This document shows positions 33,910-41,740 of a stretch of DNA of 64,000 bases, piece by piece (position 1 is the stretch's first letter; each line of letters begins with the position of its first letter). Source of the stretch: Microlunatus elymi (GTDB lineage Bacteria; Actinomycetota; Actinomycetes; Propionibacteriales; Propionibacteriaceae); NCBI RefSeq assembly GCF_007362775.1, contig NZ_CP041692.1, positions 62,001 to 126,000 on the forward strand. The letters run 5' to 3'. The notes beneath the pieces are model-generated. The model was not told the origin of the DNA. It ran no database searches and saw only the letters and a list, made by a program, of their open reading frames with translations. A program made the translations under genes and the position numbers.

Positions 33910-34620
33910 GTGCCTCGACACCGTGCCCGCAAGCAAGCGCAGCCGACCGGCTACGTCCCCCGGGTCGGGCAGGTTGCATTGCTGGGGGCCGGTGTTGGGG
34001 TCGCGGCGTTGGCCGGTTCGGTCGGCTACGTCCGTTCCTTCGCCCGCGGCCGGCTGTTCAGCGCCGCCGATGTCCCCTATGCCCCGGTCGGTCTGGTGCT
34101 GGGCGCCTTGGCGTACTCCGACGGCACACCCTCGCCCTTCCTGCAAGCGCGACTTGATCTGGCACGACAACTGCTGGCAGCCGGCAAGATCGGAATGATC
34201 TTGGTCTCCGGTGATCATGCCGCGCCCGCCTTTGACGAAACCCTGTGCATGCAGGAATATCTGCATGCGCGCGGTGTCCGCAGGGACAAGATCGTCGTCG
34301 ACCGGCATGGTTATGACACCTACGACTCCTGCGTTCGAGCCCGCGACGTCTTCGGCGTGACCAAGGTCACCGTGATCACCCAGAGCTATCACCTCCCCCG
34401 CGCCGTCGGCACCGCTCGTGCGATCGGACTGGACGCCAACGGCGTGGGTGACGACACCGTTCGCGAACGCAGGACATCCTGGACCCGTGGCGCGATCCGC
34501 GATCAGCTCGCCTGTCTGAAGACCGTGACCGACCTCGCCCTGCAGCGCCGCCCGGTGCTGCAGAACCCGACCGATCAGGTCCAACGCGCCCTGGATCCTG
34601 CTCGCCCCCGCCACAACTGA
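33910..34620 (+). CDS. SanA/YdcF-family (DUF218) membrane-anchored protein
   Basis: The 236-residue protein has a basic N-tail, one membrane helix (about 17-38) and an extracellular DUF218 domain from about 57 (GLVLGALAYSDGTPSPFLQARLDLARQLL, ILVSGDH, FDETLCMQEYLHARGV, ITQSYHLPRAVGTARAIGL). SanA in E. coli affects the envelope barrier to vancomycin; the biochemical activity of the family is unresolved. ATG-like GTG 33910 is chosen because the promoter box lies six bases upstream. No operon partner. Confidence 0.88.
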   Translation: MPRHRARKQAQPTGYVPRVGQVALLGAGVGVAALAGSVGYVRSFARGRLFSAADVPYAPVGLVLGALAYSDGTPSPFLQARLDLARQLLAAGKIGMILVSGDHAAPAFDETLCMQEYLHARGVRRDKIVVDRHGYDTYDSCVRARDVFGVTKVTVITQSYHLPRAVGTARAIGLDANGVGDDTVRERRTSWTRGAIRDQLACLKTVTDLALQRRPVLQNPTDQVQRALDPARPRHN

Positions 34621-34710
34621 TCGCCAGCAGATCCGCCGGGCTGGCGCTGTTCTCCCGCGCCGGTTCTCCACGCCGACCTCGGCAAATCCTTGAGCTGTTG
34701 TGCGTCCGAG

Positions 34711-34731
34711 GTAATGGTGTAATCATGTAAT
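34711..34731 (+). promoter_or_regulatory. Three GTAAT direct repeats at 8-bp spacing
   Basis: GTAAT occurs at 34711, 34719 and 34727, each eight bases apart, in an A/T-rich island ahead of a strong ribosome site. Ribbon-helix-helix regulators bind short direct repeats of this kind, and the gene that follows ends in an RHH-like domain, so an autoregulatory operator is plausible. Confidence 0.55.
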
Positions 34732-34758
34732 CGTCATGTCGTACGGAGGAAGGAGGAC

Positions 34759-35658
34759 ATGATGAGAGGCACAGATTTCCCGGGTGGCGGTTTCGGCCCC
34801 GGCGGGTTCGGTCCACGGGGCTTCGGTCCCGAGGGGCCCGGTCCCGGCGGTCGTCGCGGGCCCGGTGCGCGCGGCCCGGAAGGCCGCGGCGGAGGCCGAG
34901 GCGGACGCCGCCGCGACTCCGAAGATGACGATCCCCGCGAAGGACGGGGGGGTGGTCGTGGTCGAGGTGGGCACGGTCCGGGCGGGCACCATCACGGCGG
35001 CTTCGAACCGAGCCCGGAAGCACTCCGGGAGTGGTTGTCGGATCCGGCCAACATTCCGTGGGGCCGCGGCCGCGGCCGACGCGGGCCGCGCGGATTCGGC
35101 CGGCCCGGCGGATGGCAGCAGAGCGATCTGCCGGCCACCGACGACATCGAGTCCTGGTTCAACGGGCGCCTGCCCGGCGAATGGTTTTCGGCCGTCGAGG
35201 TGACCGCGGATCGCGAGGAGATCATCGTCGTCGGCACCCTGGCCGACACCGACGAATTGACCGGAGCCGAGGCCGAAGGACGGATCAGCCGGTTCCGTTC
35301 GGACAGCCGGGAGACCCGAATGGAGATCGCCGACGAAGCCCAGGAACGCTATCGCCGCAAGGTCTCCTGGGGTGCCCGCGCCGGCGATGTGGACGAACTG
35401 TTCACCCACATCTCGGTGCCGGTGATGACTCGACTCAAGCAACCGGAGCGTCAAGTTCTTGACACGTTGGTCGACGCCGGCGTCGCGCGGTCTCGTTCCG
35501 AGGCACTGTCCTGGGCGGTCAAGCTGGTCGGCGAGCACACCGAGACCTGGTTGACCGATCTTCGGGCCGCGATGGCCGAGGTCGACAAGCTCCGGGCCGA
35601 GGGTCCGCAAGTCGCGACCGCTACCGACGAGAACGACGCGGACGACGAGCAGGACTGA
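34759..35658 (+). CDS. Gly/Arg-rich protein with C-terminal ribbon-helix-helix-like domain
   Basis: The 299-residue protein has a powerful ribosome site (GGAGGAAGGAGG). Residues 1 to about 115 are low-complexity, rich in Gly, Arg, Pro and Asp (FGPGGFGPRGFGPEG, RGGGRGGRRR), similar in composition to RGG boxes. From about 130 a folded part follows: EWFSAVEVTADREEIIVVG, then RKVSWGARAGDV, then HISVPVMTRLKQPERQVL and DAGVARSRSEALSWAVKL, which has the strand-helix-helix pattern of RHH DNA-binding proteins. I recognise the C-terminal part as widely conserved in actinobacteria but without a known function. Nucleic-acid binding is inference. Confidence 0.8.
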   Translation: MMRGTDFPGGGFGPGGFGPRGFGPEGPGPGGRRGPGARGPEGRGGGRGGRRRDSEDDDPREGRGGGRGRGGHGPGGHHHGGFEPSPEALREWLSDPANIPWGRGRGRRGPRGFGRPGGWQQSDLPATDDIESWFNGRLPGEWFSAVEVTADREEIIVVGTLADTDELTGAEAEGRISRFRSDSRETRMEIADEAQERYRRKVSWGARAGDVDELFTHISVPVMTRLKQPERQVLDTLVDAGVARSRSEALSWAVKLVGEHTETWLTDLRAAMAEVDKLRAEGPQVATATDENDADDEQD

Positions 35659-35685
35659 CCCCGCCTGAGATCGAGGCACTGACCC

Positions 35686-35757
35686 CACAGCCGCACCAGT
35701 TGCCGCACGCCGCACCGGCTGCAACTAGTGCGGCTGACTGCAAGTGGTGCGGCTGTG
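35686..35757. terminator. Long hairpin between convergent genes
   Basis: CACAGCCGCACCAGTTGC (35686-35703) and GCAAGTGGTGCGGCTGTG (35740-35757) pair over 18 bases with one mismatch; GCCGCAC/GTGCGGC can pair inside. It lies 16 bases before the pgi stop and 27 after the previous stop, so it probably ends both transcripts. Confidence 0.6.
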
Positions 35758-35773
35758 AGACGCGGCAGCGGCA

Positions 35774-37453
35774 TCAGGCCCGGCGGCGCTGCGATCGGTA
35801 GTAGTCGATCAAGGACTGGGTCGAGGAATCCTGGTTGGCCAGGGCATCGGCGTCACCACCGACGGCGGGCGCGACCTCGAGCGCGAGTTGCTTGCCCAAC
35901 TCGACGCCCCACTGATCGAAGCTGTCGATTCCCCACACCGTTCCTTCGGTGAAGGTGATGTGCTCGTACAGCGCGACCAGCTGACCGAGCACCGCGGGGG
36001 TGAGTGCCGGGGCCATGATCGAACTCGTCGGCCGATTGCCGGTGAACACCCGGGCCGGCACGATCGACTCCGGCGTCCCCTCGGCCCGCACCTGGTCGGC
36101 GGTCTTGCCGAATGCGAGCGCACGGGTCTGAGCGAAGAAGTTCGCCAGGAACAGCTCGTGTACGTCGACATCCCCGTCCTGCAAGGGATGTGAGGGGTTG
36201 GCGACGGTGATGAAGTCACACGGGATCAGCCGGGTGCCCTGGTGGATCAGCTGGTAGAACGCGTGCTGGCCGTTGGTGCCGGGTTCCCCCCAGAACACCT
36301 CACCAGTCGAGGTTGTGACCGGGCTGCCGTCGTAGCGGACGCCCTTGCCGTTGGACTCCATCGTCAGCTGCTGCAGATAGGCCGGGAAGCGATGCAGATA
36401 TTGCGCGTACGGCAGCACCGCATGCGTCTCGGCGCCGAAGAAGTTGTTGTACCAGACGTTCAGCAAGCCCATCAGAGCCGGCACGTTCTGCTCCAGCGGG
36501 GTCGTGCGGAAATGTTCGTCGATCTTGTGGAAACCGGCCAGGAAGTCGGCGAAGTTGTCCGGCCCGATGGCCACGGCCAACGAGGTGCCGATGGCGGAGT
36601 CGACCGAGTAGCGGCCGCCGACCCAATCCCAGAAGCCGAAGGCGTTCGCCGGATCGATGCCGAAGTCGGCGACCTTGTCCAGCGCCGTCGACACCGCGAC
36701 GAAATGCTTGGCCACGGCTTCCTTGCGTGAGTCCTCGTCGCCGGAGATCGCCCCCGACGCGATCAGCCCGTCCAGCAGCCACGACCGGGACAGTCGGGCA
36801 TTGGTGAGCGTCTCCAGGGTGCCGAAGGTCTTGGAGCTGACGATGAAGAGTGTCGTCTCCGGATCAAGATCGTGAGTCTTGGTGTACGCGTCGGTCGGGT
36901 CGATGTTGGAGATGAAGCGCGCGGTCAGCCCATCCTGCTTGTACGGCAACAGGGCCTCGTACGCCATCACCGGACCAAGATCAGAACCGCCGATGCCGAT
37001 GTTGACGACGGTCTCGATCCGCTTGCCGGTGACACCGGTCCACGTCCCGCCGCGGACCTTGTCGGCAAACTCGTACACCCGCCTCAGAACCTCGTGCACC
37101 TCGCCGACCACGTCCTGACCGTCGACCTCGAGGGTGCCGTCTTCGGGAGCGCGCAGCGCGGTGTGCAGGACGGCGCGATCCTCGGTTACGTTGATGTGCT
37201 GGCCGGAGAACATCTGCTCGATCCGATCGGTCAGACCGACCTGCTCGGCCAGCGCGATCAGGGCCTGCTTGATCTGCGGGTTGAGGAAGTTCTTCGACAG
37301 GTCGACGAAGAGGTCGCCGGCGGTGAACGTGTACGTGGCGGCCCGCTGCGGATCTGCCGCGAACCAGCCGCGCAGATCGGGCTGGAAGTCGTGCTGCAGT
37401 TCGGTGAGCGTGGCCCAGGCCTCGGTGCCAGTGGGATCGACCGGTGCTGTCAT
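35774..37453 (-). CDS. pgi: Glucose-6-phosphate isomerase
   Basis: Interconverts glucose-6-phosphate and fructose-6-phosphate. The 559-residue enzyme starts at ATG 37453 after AAGGCGG. Both family signatures are present: [66 protein letters not shown] (second signature, Glu base), and the final [17 protein letters not shown] with catalytic Lys. It uses the product of polyphosphate glucokinase (17.6 kb). Cytoplasmic dimer. The long form (about 550 residues) is the usual one in this group of bacteria. Confidence 0.97.
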   Translation of the reverse strand: MTAPVDPTGTEAWATLTELQHDFQPDLRGWFAADPQRAATYTFTAGDLFVDLSKNFLNPQIKQALIALAEQVGLTDRIEQMFSGQHINVTEDRAVLHTALRAPEDGTLEVDGQDVVGEVHEVLRRVYEFADKVRGGTWTGVTGKRIETVVNIGIGGSDLGPVMAYEALLPYKQDGLTARFISNIDPTDAYTKTHDLDPETTLFIVSSKTFGTLETLTNARLSRSWLLDGLIASGAISGDEDSRKEAVAKHFVAVSTALDKVADFGIDPANAFGFWDWVGGRYSVDSAIGTSLAVAIGPDNFADFLAGFHKIDEHFRTTPLEQNVPALMGLLNVWYNNFFGAETHAVLPYAQYLHRFPAYLQQLTMESNGKGVRYDGSPVTTSTGEVFWGEPGTNGQHAFYQLIHQGTRLIPCDFITVANPSHPLQDGDVDVHELFLANFFAQTRALAFGKTADQVRAEGTPESIVPARVFTGNRPTSSIMAPALTPAVLGQLVALYEHITFTEGTVWGIDSFDQWGVELGKQLALEVAPAVGGDADALANQDSSTQSLIDYYRSQRRRA

Positions 37454-37702
37454 GTCTACCGCCTTGTCGAGGTGCGTGTTCTCCCAAGGCCGAGCAGCAG
37501 CCCGGGCCTGCGGCCCGGCAATTCAGCTCACCCTCCGCCGCCTCTGGTGAAGGGCAACATCGGCCGGTTCGCACACTACTGACCCGTCCCGCCGCCGTCT
37601 CCATCGGCCCCGGCCTGGGACAGGTCAACGTCAGGGGGCGCTGTCATGCGTCCGGGCGCGTGCCTTCTCGGCGGATTTGAGTTGATCGGGCAGGGTTGCC
37701 GG

Positions 37703-38443
37703 GTGGAGGTTGTGACCGAGATCTGGCAGCGAGCCACCGCAACGCAGCCGCCGCCGCACCCGCAGGTGGTCGGCGTGATCGCGGTGATCGGAATGATTCT
37801 GGTGCTCTACCGGCGGACCTGGCCGGTCACCCGGCTGTTGGTCACCATCACCCACGAGGGCGCGCACGCGCTGGCGGCGATGCTGGCCGGGCGTCGGCTG
37901 ACCGCCATCCATCTGAACAGCGACACCTCGGGCCTGACCGTCTCGCACGGCAAAGCCAGAGGGCCGGGCATGATCATCATGCTGACAGTCGGCTACCTCG
38001 GGCCGGCGCTGGCCGGGCTGGGCGCCGCCGCGCTGCTCGCGGCCGGACACAGCATCGGTCTGCTCTGGCTGCTGGTGTTGCTGCTGTCGCTGATGTTGCT
38101 GCTGATCAGGAACGCGTACGGGATCCTGGTGCTGCTGGTCGCGGGTGGTTCGGTGTTCTTGATCAGCTGGTATCTGGACCCGGTCTGGCAATCCGCGGCG
38201 GCCTACCTGATCACCTGGATCCTGCTGATCGCAGCACCGAAGCCGGTGATCGAGTTGATCATGCAACGGCGGCGCGGCGGCGATCGTAGCTCCGACGTCG
38301 CGCAACTGGTGACGCTGACCCGGATCCCCGGCCCTATCTGGAGCGGGCTTTTCCTGGTGTGCAGTCTGGCCGGTTTGGCACTGGGAACCGCGGTCCTGCT
38401 GCCGAGCCTGATCGAGCTGTTCGAACCGATGTTCACCGGCTGA
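37703..38443 (+). CDS. M50-like (peptidase M50B-type) membrane metalloprotein
   Basis: The protein has about 246 residues from GTG 37703, which sits eight bases after AGGG. ATG 37646 in the same frame also has a good ribosome site (AGGGGG) and would add 19 residues; I prefer the shorter form because relatives begin close to WQRATATQPPP. Six hydrophobic spans are seen. THEGAHAL in helix 2 is the HExxH zinc motif of site-2-protease-like M50 enzymes, but the typical NPDG second motif is not obvious. Function unknown; possibly an intramembrane protease or a non-catalytic relative. Confidence 0.8.
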   Translation: MEVVTEIWQRATATQPPPHPQVVGVIAVIGMILVLYRRTWPVTRLLVTITHEGAHALAAMLAGRRLTAIHLNSDTSGLTVSHGKARGPGMIIMLTVGYLGPALAGLGAAALLAAGHSIGLLWLLVLLLSLMLLLIRNAYGILVLLVAGGSVFLISWYLDPVWQSAAAYLITWILLIAAPKPVIELIMQRRRGGDRSSDVAQLVTLTRIPGPIWSGLFLVCSLAGLALGTAVLLPSLIELFEPMFTG

Positions 38444-38485
38444 ATGCGATGTCGCCGATATCCACGAGAAGGCTTACAGTGCAGC

Positions 38486-38517
38486 AAAAAGGGCTTCCGT
38501 TCACGACGGAAGCCCTT
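38486..38517 (-). terminator. Rho-independent terminator of the 50-residue basic protein gene
   Basis: AAGGGCTTCCGT (38489-38500) and ACGGAAGCCCTT (38506-38517) form a perfect 12-bp stem with a 5-base loop; on the minus strand it is followed by TTTTT. It begins 22 bases past the stop codon at 38539. This is the clearest intrinsic terminator in the window. Confidence 0.9.
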
Positions 38518-38538
38518 GTCGGTTTGCCACCGGATGGA

Positions 38539-38691
38539 TCAGCGGAAGCGCCGATCGAATCCATCGCGCTGAGAGATGACGATCAACTCATCACGCATGG
38601 TGGGTGTCGGAGCCTTCGCGATCGCACGATCGAGAGCACGACGATTACGAGCAACCTCACGGCGGCGAAGAGCCCTGCCGAGGCGGGACAT
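38539..38691 (-). CDS. Small basic conserved protein (50 residues)
   Basis: ATG 38691 has AGGAAAGGA seven bases upstream, and a perfect intrinsic terminator follows the stop, so this short gene is well supported. The product MSRLGRALRRREVARNRRAL... is strongly basic in its first half, followed by a helix APTPTMRDELIVISQRDGF. I do not know a function; the pattern suggests a nucleic-acid- or ribosome-associated small protein. A longer frame to 38793 lacks a ribosome site. Confidence 0.8.
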   Translation of the reverse strand: MSRLGRALRRREVARNRRALDRAIAKAPTPTMRDELIVISQRDGFDRRFR

Positions 38692-38858
38692 GGCGGATCC
38701 TTTCCTGCTGACCTTCTTTTTACAGTGGCCATCGATCCGCCGAGGATCAAGCCGCGGCGCGAACGATGGAGAAACTTCGACGCCGAAGCTCACATAGCTT
38801 AACAGCCGCCTGCCGGCAGCTATTCCGTGGCGTCCGAGAATCCGCTAAACATCGCCCC

Positions 38859-38900
38859 AGGATCATCCGAACTCAGCCTGGACCGGGCTGAATGATCCTG
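38859..38900 (-). terminator. Hairpin after the coiled-coil membrane protein gene
   Basis: CAGGATCAT (38859-38867) pairs with ATGATCCTG (38892-38900), and TCAGCC/GGCTGA pair inside. It starts nine bases after the stop codon at 38910 on the minus strand. No T-run. Confidence 0.5.
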
Positions 38901-38909
38901 AAAGGATCG

Positions 38910-39386
38910 TCAGGCGTTCTGACCGTGGCGGCGGATGTTGCTGATCACGATGCCGTGCCCCTCGAGCATCGCCTCGACCCGCAGACGCTCGATGTCGCGT
39001 TCCAGTCCTTCGGTCGGCAGATCGAGATGATGCGGCAGGTCCAGCATCGCGCAGGTCTCGATCAGGACCCGGTCGTAGGCCTGGCGCAGGGCAGCCTGTT
39101 GAGTTGCCGAGGCATGTTCACTGTGCCGGATCAGTTCCCGCAGCCGGCGCAAGTCAGCGCCGAGCCGTTCGATCGGCACGCCGACCTGATGCTTGAGCGC
39201 ACGGACATTTCGGCGGTGTTCGCGCCGTTCCTTCAGCGGTTGCGAAATCCGCTGAATGCCTGACTCACGTAGCGTCTCGTCGTAGCGGCCGATGAGAGCA
39301 TCGAAGCCGACCATGATCAACAACGGCAGAGCGGCGATGATCAACATCGCCAGCACGCCGAGGGTAATCTGGACCGGCTGCACCAT
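38910..39386 (-). CDS. Single-span membrane protein with cytoplasmic helical domain
   Basis: The 158-residue protein has one N-terminal hydrophobic helix (about 7-29: TLGVLAMLIIAALPLLIMVGF) and then an almost wholly helical, charged domain (LKERREHRRNVRALKHQV, RLGADLRRLRELIRHSEH). I do not recognise a named family. ATG 39386 lies six bases after a TAGCCT box on the minus strand, so the mRNA is probably leaderless. It could act as a membrane-tethered scaffold, but nothing in the neighbourhood points to a partner. Confidence 0.8.
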   Translation of the reverse strand: MVQPVQITLGVLAMLIIAALPLLIMVGFDALIGRYDETLRESGIQRISQPLKERREHRRNVRALKHQVGVPIERLGADLRRLRELIRHSEHASATQQAALRQAYDRVLIETCAMLDLPHHLDLPTEGLERDIERLRVEAMLEGHGIVISNIRRHGQNA

Positions 39387-39392
39387 GTCTTC

Positions 39393-39398
39393 AGGCTA
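39393..39398 (-). promoter_or_regulatory. -10 box TAGCCT (minus strand), leaderless start
   Basis: On the minus strand TAGCCT ends six bases before ATG 39386. Confidence 0.45.
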
Positions 39399-39442
39399 CG
39401 TCCGGATGGTGGATTCGGGCGACGGAGTCATCGATCCTCCCG

Positions 39443-39456
39443 ATAAGTCTTATAAG
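39443..39456. promoter_or_regulatory. A/T-rich palindromic site
   Basis: ATAAG-T-CTTAT (39443-39453) and the overlapping perfect palindrome CTTATAAG (39449-39456) stand out in G/C-rich DNA between two divergent genes. Possible operator; no regulator identified. Confidence 0.35.
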
Positions 39457-39554
39457 CGCTCACAGGACCGGATCTGCGCAGTCAACTTGTGAGGCGTACG
39501 CGGCTGGTGAGGCTGCTGAGGTGACGCTTGCTGTTTCTGCGGAGTGCTGATCTG

Positions 39555-39560
39555 TAGTTT
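39555..39560 (+). promoter_or_regulatory. -10 box TAGTTT, leaderless start
   Basis: TAGTTT ends six bases before ATG 39567, with no Shine-Dalgarno sequence. Confidence 0.5.
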
Positions 39561-39566
39561 GAGCGC

Positions 39567-40916
39567 ATGGAACGCTTTGATGCGATCGTGATCGGCGCCG
39601 GTCAAGCCGGTCCCAGTGTTGCCGGCCAGCTGGCCGGCGACGGGCAGCGGGTGGCGCTGGTGGAGTTCGAGCAGGTCGGAGGCACCTGTCTCAACCACGG
39701 CTGTCGCCCGACGAAGGCGCTGCGAGCCAGCGCGGTCGCGGCGCATCGGGCCCGTCGAGCCGGCGACTACGGCATCAGGACCGGTCCCGTACGAGTTGAC
39801 TTCCCGGCAGTCATGCAGCGCATGCACAGCATGATCGACGAGATGCGATCCGGACTGCTCGACTGGCTGGAATCCCTGCCCGGGTTGGAATTGGTGAGTG
39901 GCCAGGCGACCCTGCAGACCGGCGACGGCGAGCACCGGGTGTTGACCGACGACGGCCGCGAACTGGTTTCACCTCGCATCTATCTCGATCTGGGAGCTCG
40001 TGCCGCAACGCCGCCGATCCCGGGACTGGACGCGGTCAACTTCCTGACCGAGGTCGAACTGTTGCAACTGACCGAGCTGCCGGAGGACTTGATCATCATC
40101 GGCGGCAGTTACATCGGCTGCGAGTTCGGTCAGATGTTTGCCCGGTTCGGATCTCGGGTGACGATCATCGGCGCGATCGCCCCGCGCGAGGATCCGGATG
40201 TCTCCTCGGCAGTGGCCGAAATGCTTTCCAGTGAAGGGATCCGACTGATTCCGAGCCATGCCGACGAGGTCAGCGAGAACGAGGGGCGAATCACGGTTCG
40301 CTGCCAGGACGGCACCTCGGTCTCCGGTGAGCAACTCCTGGTGGCCGCCGGCCGGCGGCCCAACACCGACCTGATCGGGAACGAACACGGCCTGGAGGTC
40401 GACGAGCACGGCTACCTGCGGATCGATGATCGCTACGCCACCTCGGTCCCGGGTGTCTGGGCGCTGGGCGACATCAACGGGCACGGCGCCTTCACCCACA
40501 CGGCTTATCAGGACAGCCAGATCCTGCTCGATCCGGATCGGAGCGTTGCCGCGCGGATCACCGCATACGCGATGTTCACCGATCCGCCGCTGGGCCGCGT
40601 CGGCATGACCCAGACCGAGGCGCGGGCATCCGGGCGTCGGGTGCTCACGTCGAAGCTGCCGATGTCTGCGGTGAGCCGAGCCAGATTGGACAGCGAGACA
40701 GTCGGACTGATGCGGGTCCTGGTGGACGCCGACACCGAGGAGATCCTCGGCGCCACCTTCTTCGGGCTGGACGGAGACGATCTCGTGCAGCAGGTCGGCC
40801 TCGCGATGCAGGCGAAGGTCGGCTATCGCCGGGTCCGCGACGCGCTGCCGATCCATCCGACGGTTGCCGAGTTCATTCCGACGTTGATGTCCTCGCTGGC
40901 CCCGTTGGATCAGTAG
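39567..40916 (+). CDS. Pyridine nucleotide-disulfide oxidoreductase (mercuric reductase/lipoamide dehydrogenase type)
   Basis: The 449-residue flavoenzyme has AIVIGAGQAGPSVAGQLA for FAD, the redox disulfide Cys41/Cys46 in GGTCLNHGCRPTKAL, IIIGGSYIGCEFGQMFARFG for NAD(P)H, and the C-terminal dimer domain with the His/Glu pair in PIHPTVAEFIPTL. It lacks an N-terminal heavy-metal domain and the C-terminal Cys pair of MerA, and there is no mer operon, so mercury reduction is unlikely. A general disulfide, thiol or quinone reductase role is more probable. The usual CLNxGC motif has His at the variable position. Confidence 0.92.
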   Translation: MERFDAIVIGAGQAGPSVAGQLAGDGQRVALVEFEQVGGTCLNHGCRPTKALRASAVAAHRARRAGDYGIRTGPVRVDFPAVMQRMHSMIDEMRSGLLDWLESLPGLELVSGQATLQTGDGEHRVLTDDGRELVSPRIYLDLGARAATPPIPGLDAVNFLTEVELLQLTELPEDLIIIGGSYIGCEFGQMFARFGSRVTIIGAIAPREDPDVSSAVAEMLSSEGIRLIPSHADEVSENEGRITVRCQDGTSVSGEQLLVAAGRRPNTDLIGNEHGLEVDEHGYLRIDDRYATSVPGVWALGDINGHGAFTHTAYQDSQILLDPDRSVAARITAYAMFTDPPLGRVGMTQTEARASGRRVLTSKLPMSAVSRARLDSETVGLMRVLVDADTEEILGATFFGLDGDDLVQQVGLAMQAKVGYRRVRDALPIHPTVAEFIPTLMSSLAPLDQ

Positions 40917-40924
40917 ATCGTGGC

Positions 40925-41542
40925 TCAGTCCGTCACCGGGTCGACCCCGCGTCGCTTGCGCGGGGTGTGTCGGCGATAGGCAGAGACATGCTGATCATCG
41001 GCGATCCAGAACCGCCAAGGCCGCTCCATCTCCTTGCTGATGCCGACCCGCGGGCCGGTGTTGATCTTGGGCGGCGGCGTGGCTCGGGGCAACAGTCGGA
41101 CCGCGTCGGTCGCCGGGTCGGTTGCCAGCAGGTCGGTCCCGTTGTCGGCCCGGGTGATGCCCAGCGCCTGGGTCAGCCGACCGGGGCCGCGAGCAAGATC
41201 ACGATCGACGACCGCGGGTCCCCGGCGCTGTCGAGCAAGATCGATTCCGCGGATCACCTCGCCGGCGCGCAGCAACACCCCGCTGCCTCGACCGTCGGGC
41301 CCGGCCGACACGTTGGCGGCGTGATGCATGCCGTAGTTGAAGTAGACGTACAGATGGCCGGCCGGTCCGAACATCACCCAGTTGCGATCCGTCTTGCCGT
41401 TGTAGGTGTGGGCGGCCGGGTCGGTCGGACCGTCGTACGCCTCCACCTCAACGATCCGCACCGCGACCTCGCCTCGTTGCAAGGTCGCCCCGAGCAGCGT
41501 CCGAGCCGCCACCGTCACATCACCGGCCAGTTCGGTCCGCAC
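40925..41542 (-). CDS. DNA-3-methyladenine glycosylase (AAG/MPG family)
   Basis: Excises alkylated purines. The chosen GTG 41542 is preceded by GGGGAGG at six bases and yields 205 residues, typical for the family; the frame is open far upstream without support. RIVEVEAYDGPTDPAAHTYNGKT contains the catalytic Glu, followed by MFGPAGHLYVYFNYGMHHAANV and GVLLRAGEVIRGIDL, all hallmarks of AAG. Cytoplasmic. It converges with the flavoenzyme gene, eight bases apart, and is divergent from the LuxR-type regulator. Confidence 0.94.
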   Translation of the reverse strand: MRTELAGDVTVAARTLLGATLQRGEVAVRIVEVEAYDGPTDPAAHTYNGKTDRNWVMFGPAGHLYVYFNYGMHHAANVSAGPDGRGSGVLLRAGEVIRGIDLARQRRGPAVVDRDLARGPGRLTQALGITRADNGTDLLATDPATDAVRLLPRATPPPKINTGPRVGISKEMERPWRFWIADDQHVSAYRRHTPRKRRGVDPVTD

Positions 41543-41740
41543 GCTGCCGCCTCCCCTCGGAGCGCCGGCTGAGCCTGAGCCGCACTCACGTTGGCTGTCT
41601 GGATTCACCGACTGCACCGTAGCCAGCGGCACAAGAACCGTGCCAACCACTCGCCGACAGCCTCGGAAATCTTCGTTCGAGTCCACAGATCGGCGGCCGT
41701 CCGGTGGCGAAGCGGCCCGGTTTGGCGGTAGAAGTATCGG

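Noticed and set aside
39567-40916. Mercuric reductase
   Set aside because: No metal-binding N-terminal domain, no C-terminal vicinal Cys pair and no mer genes nearby.
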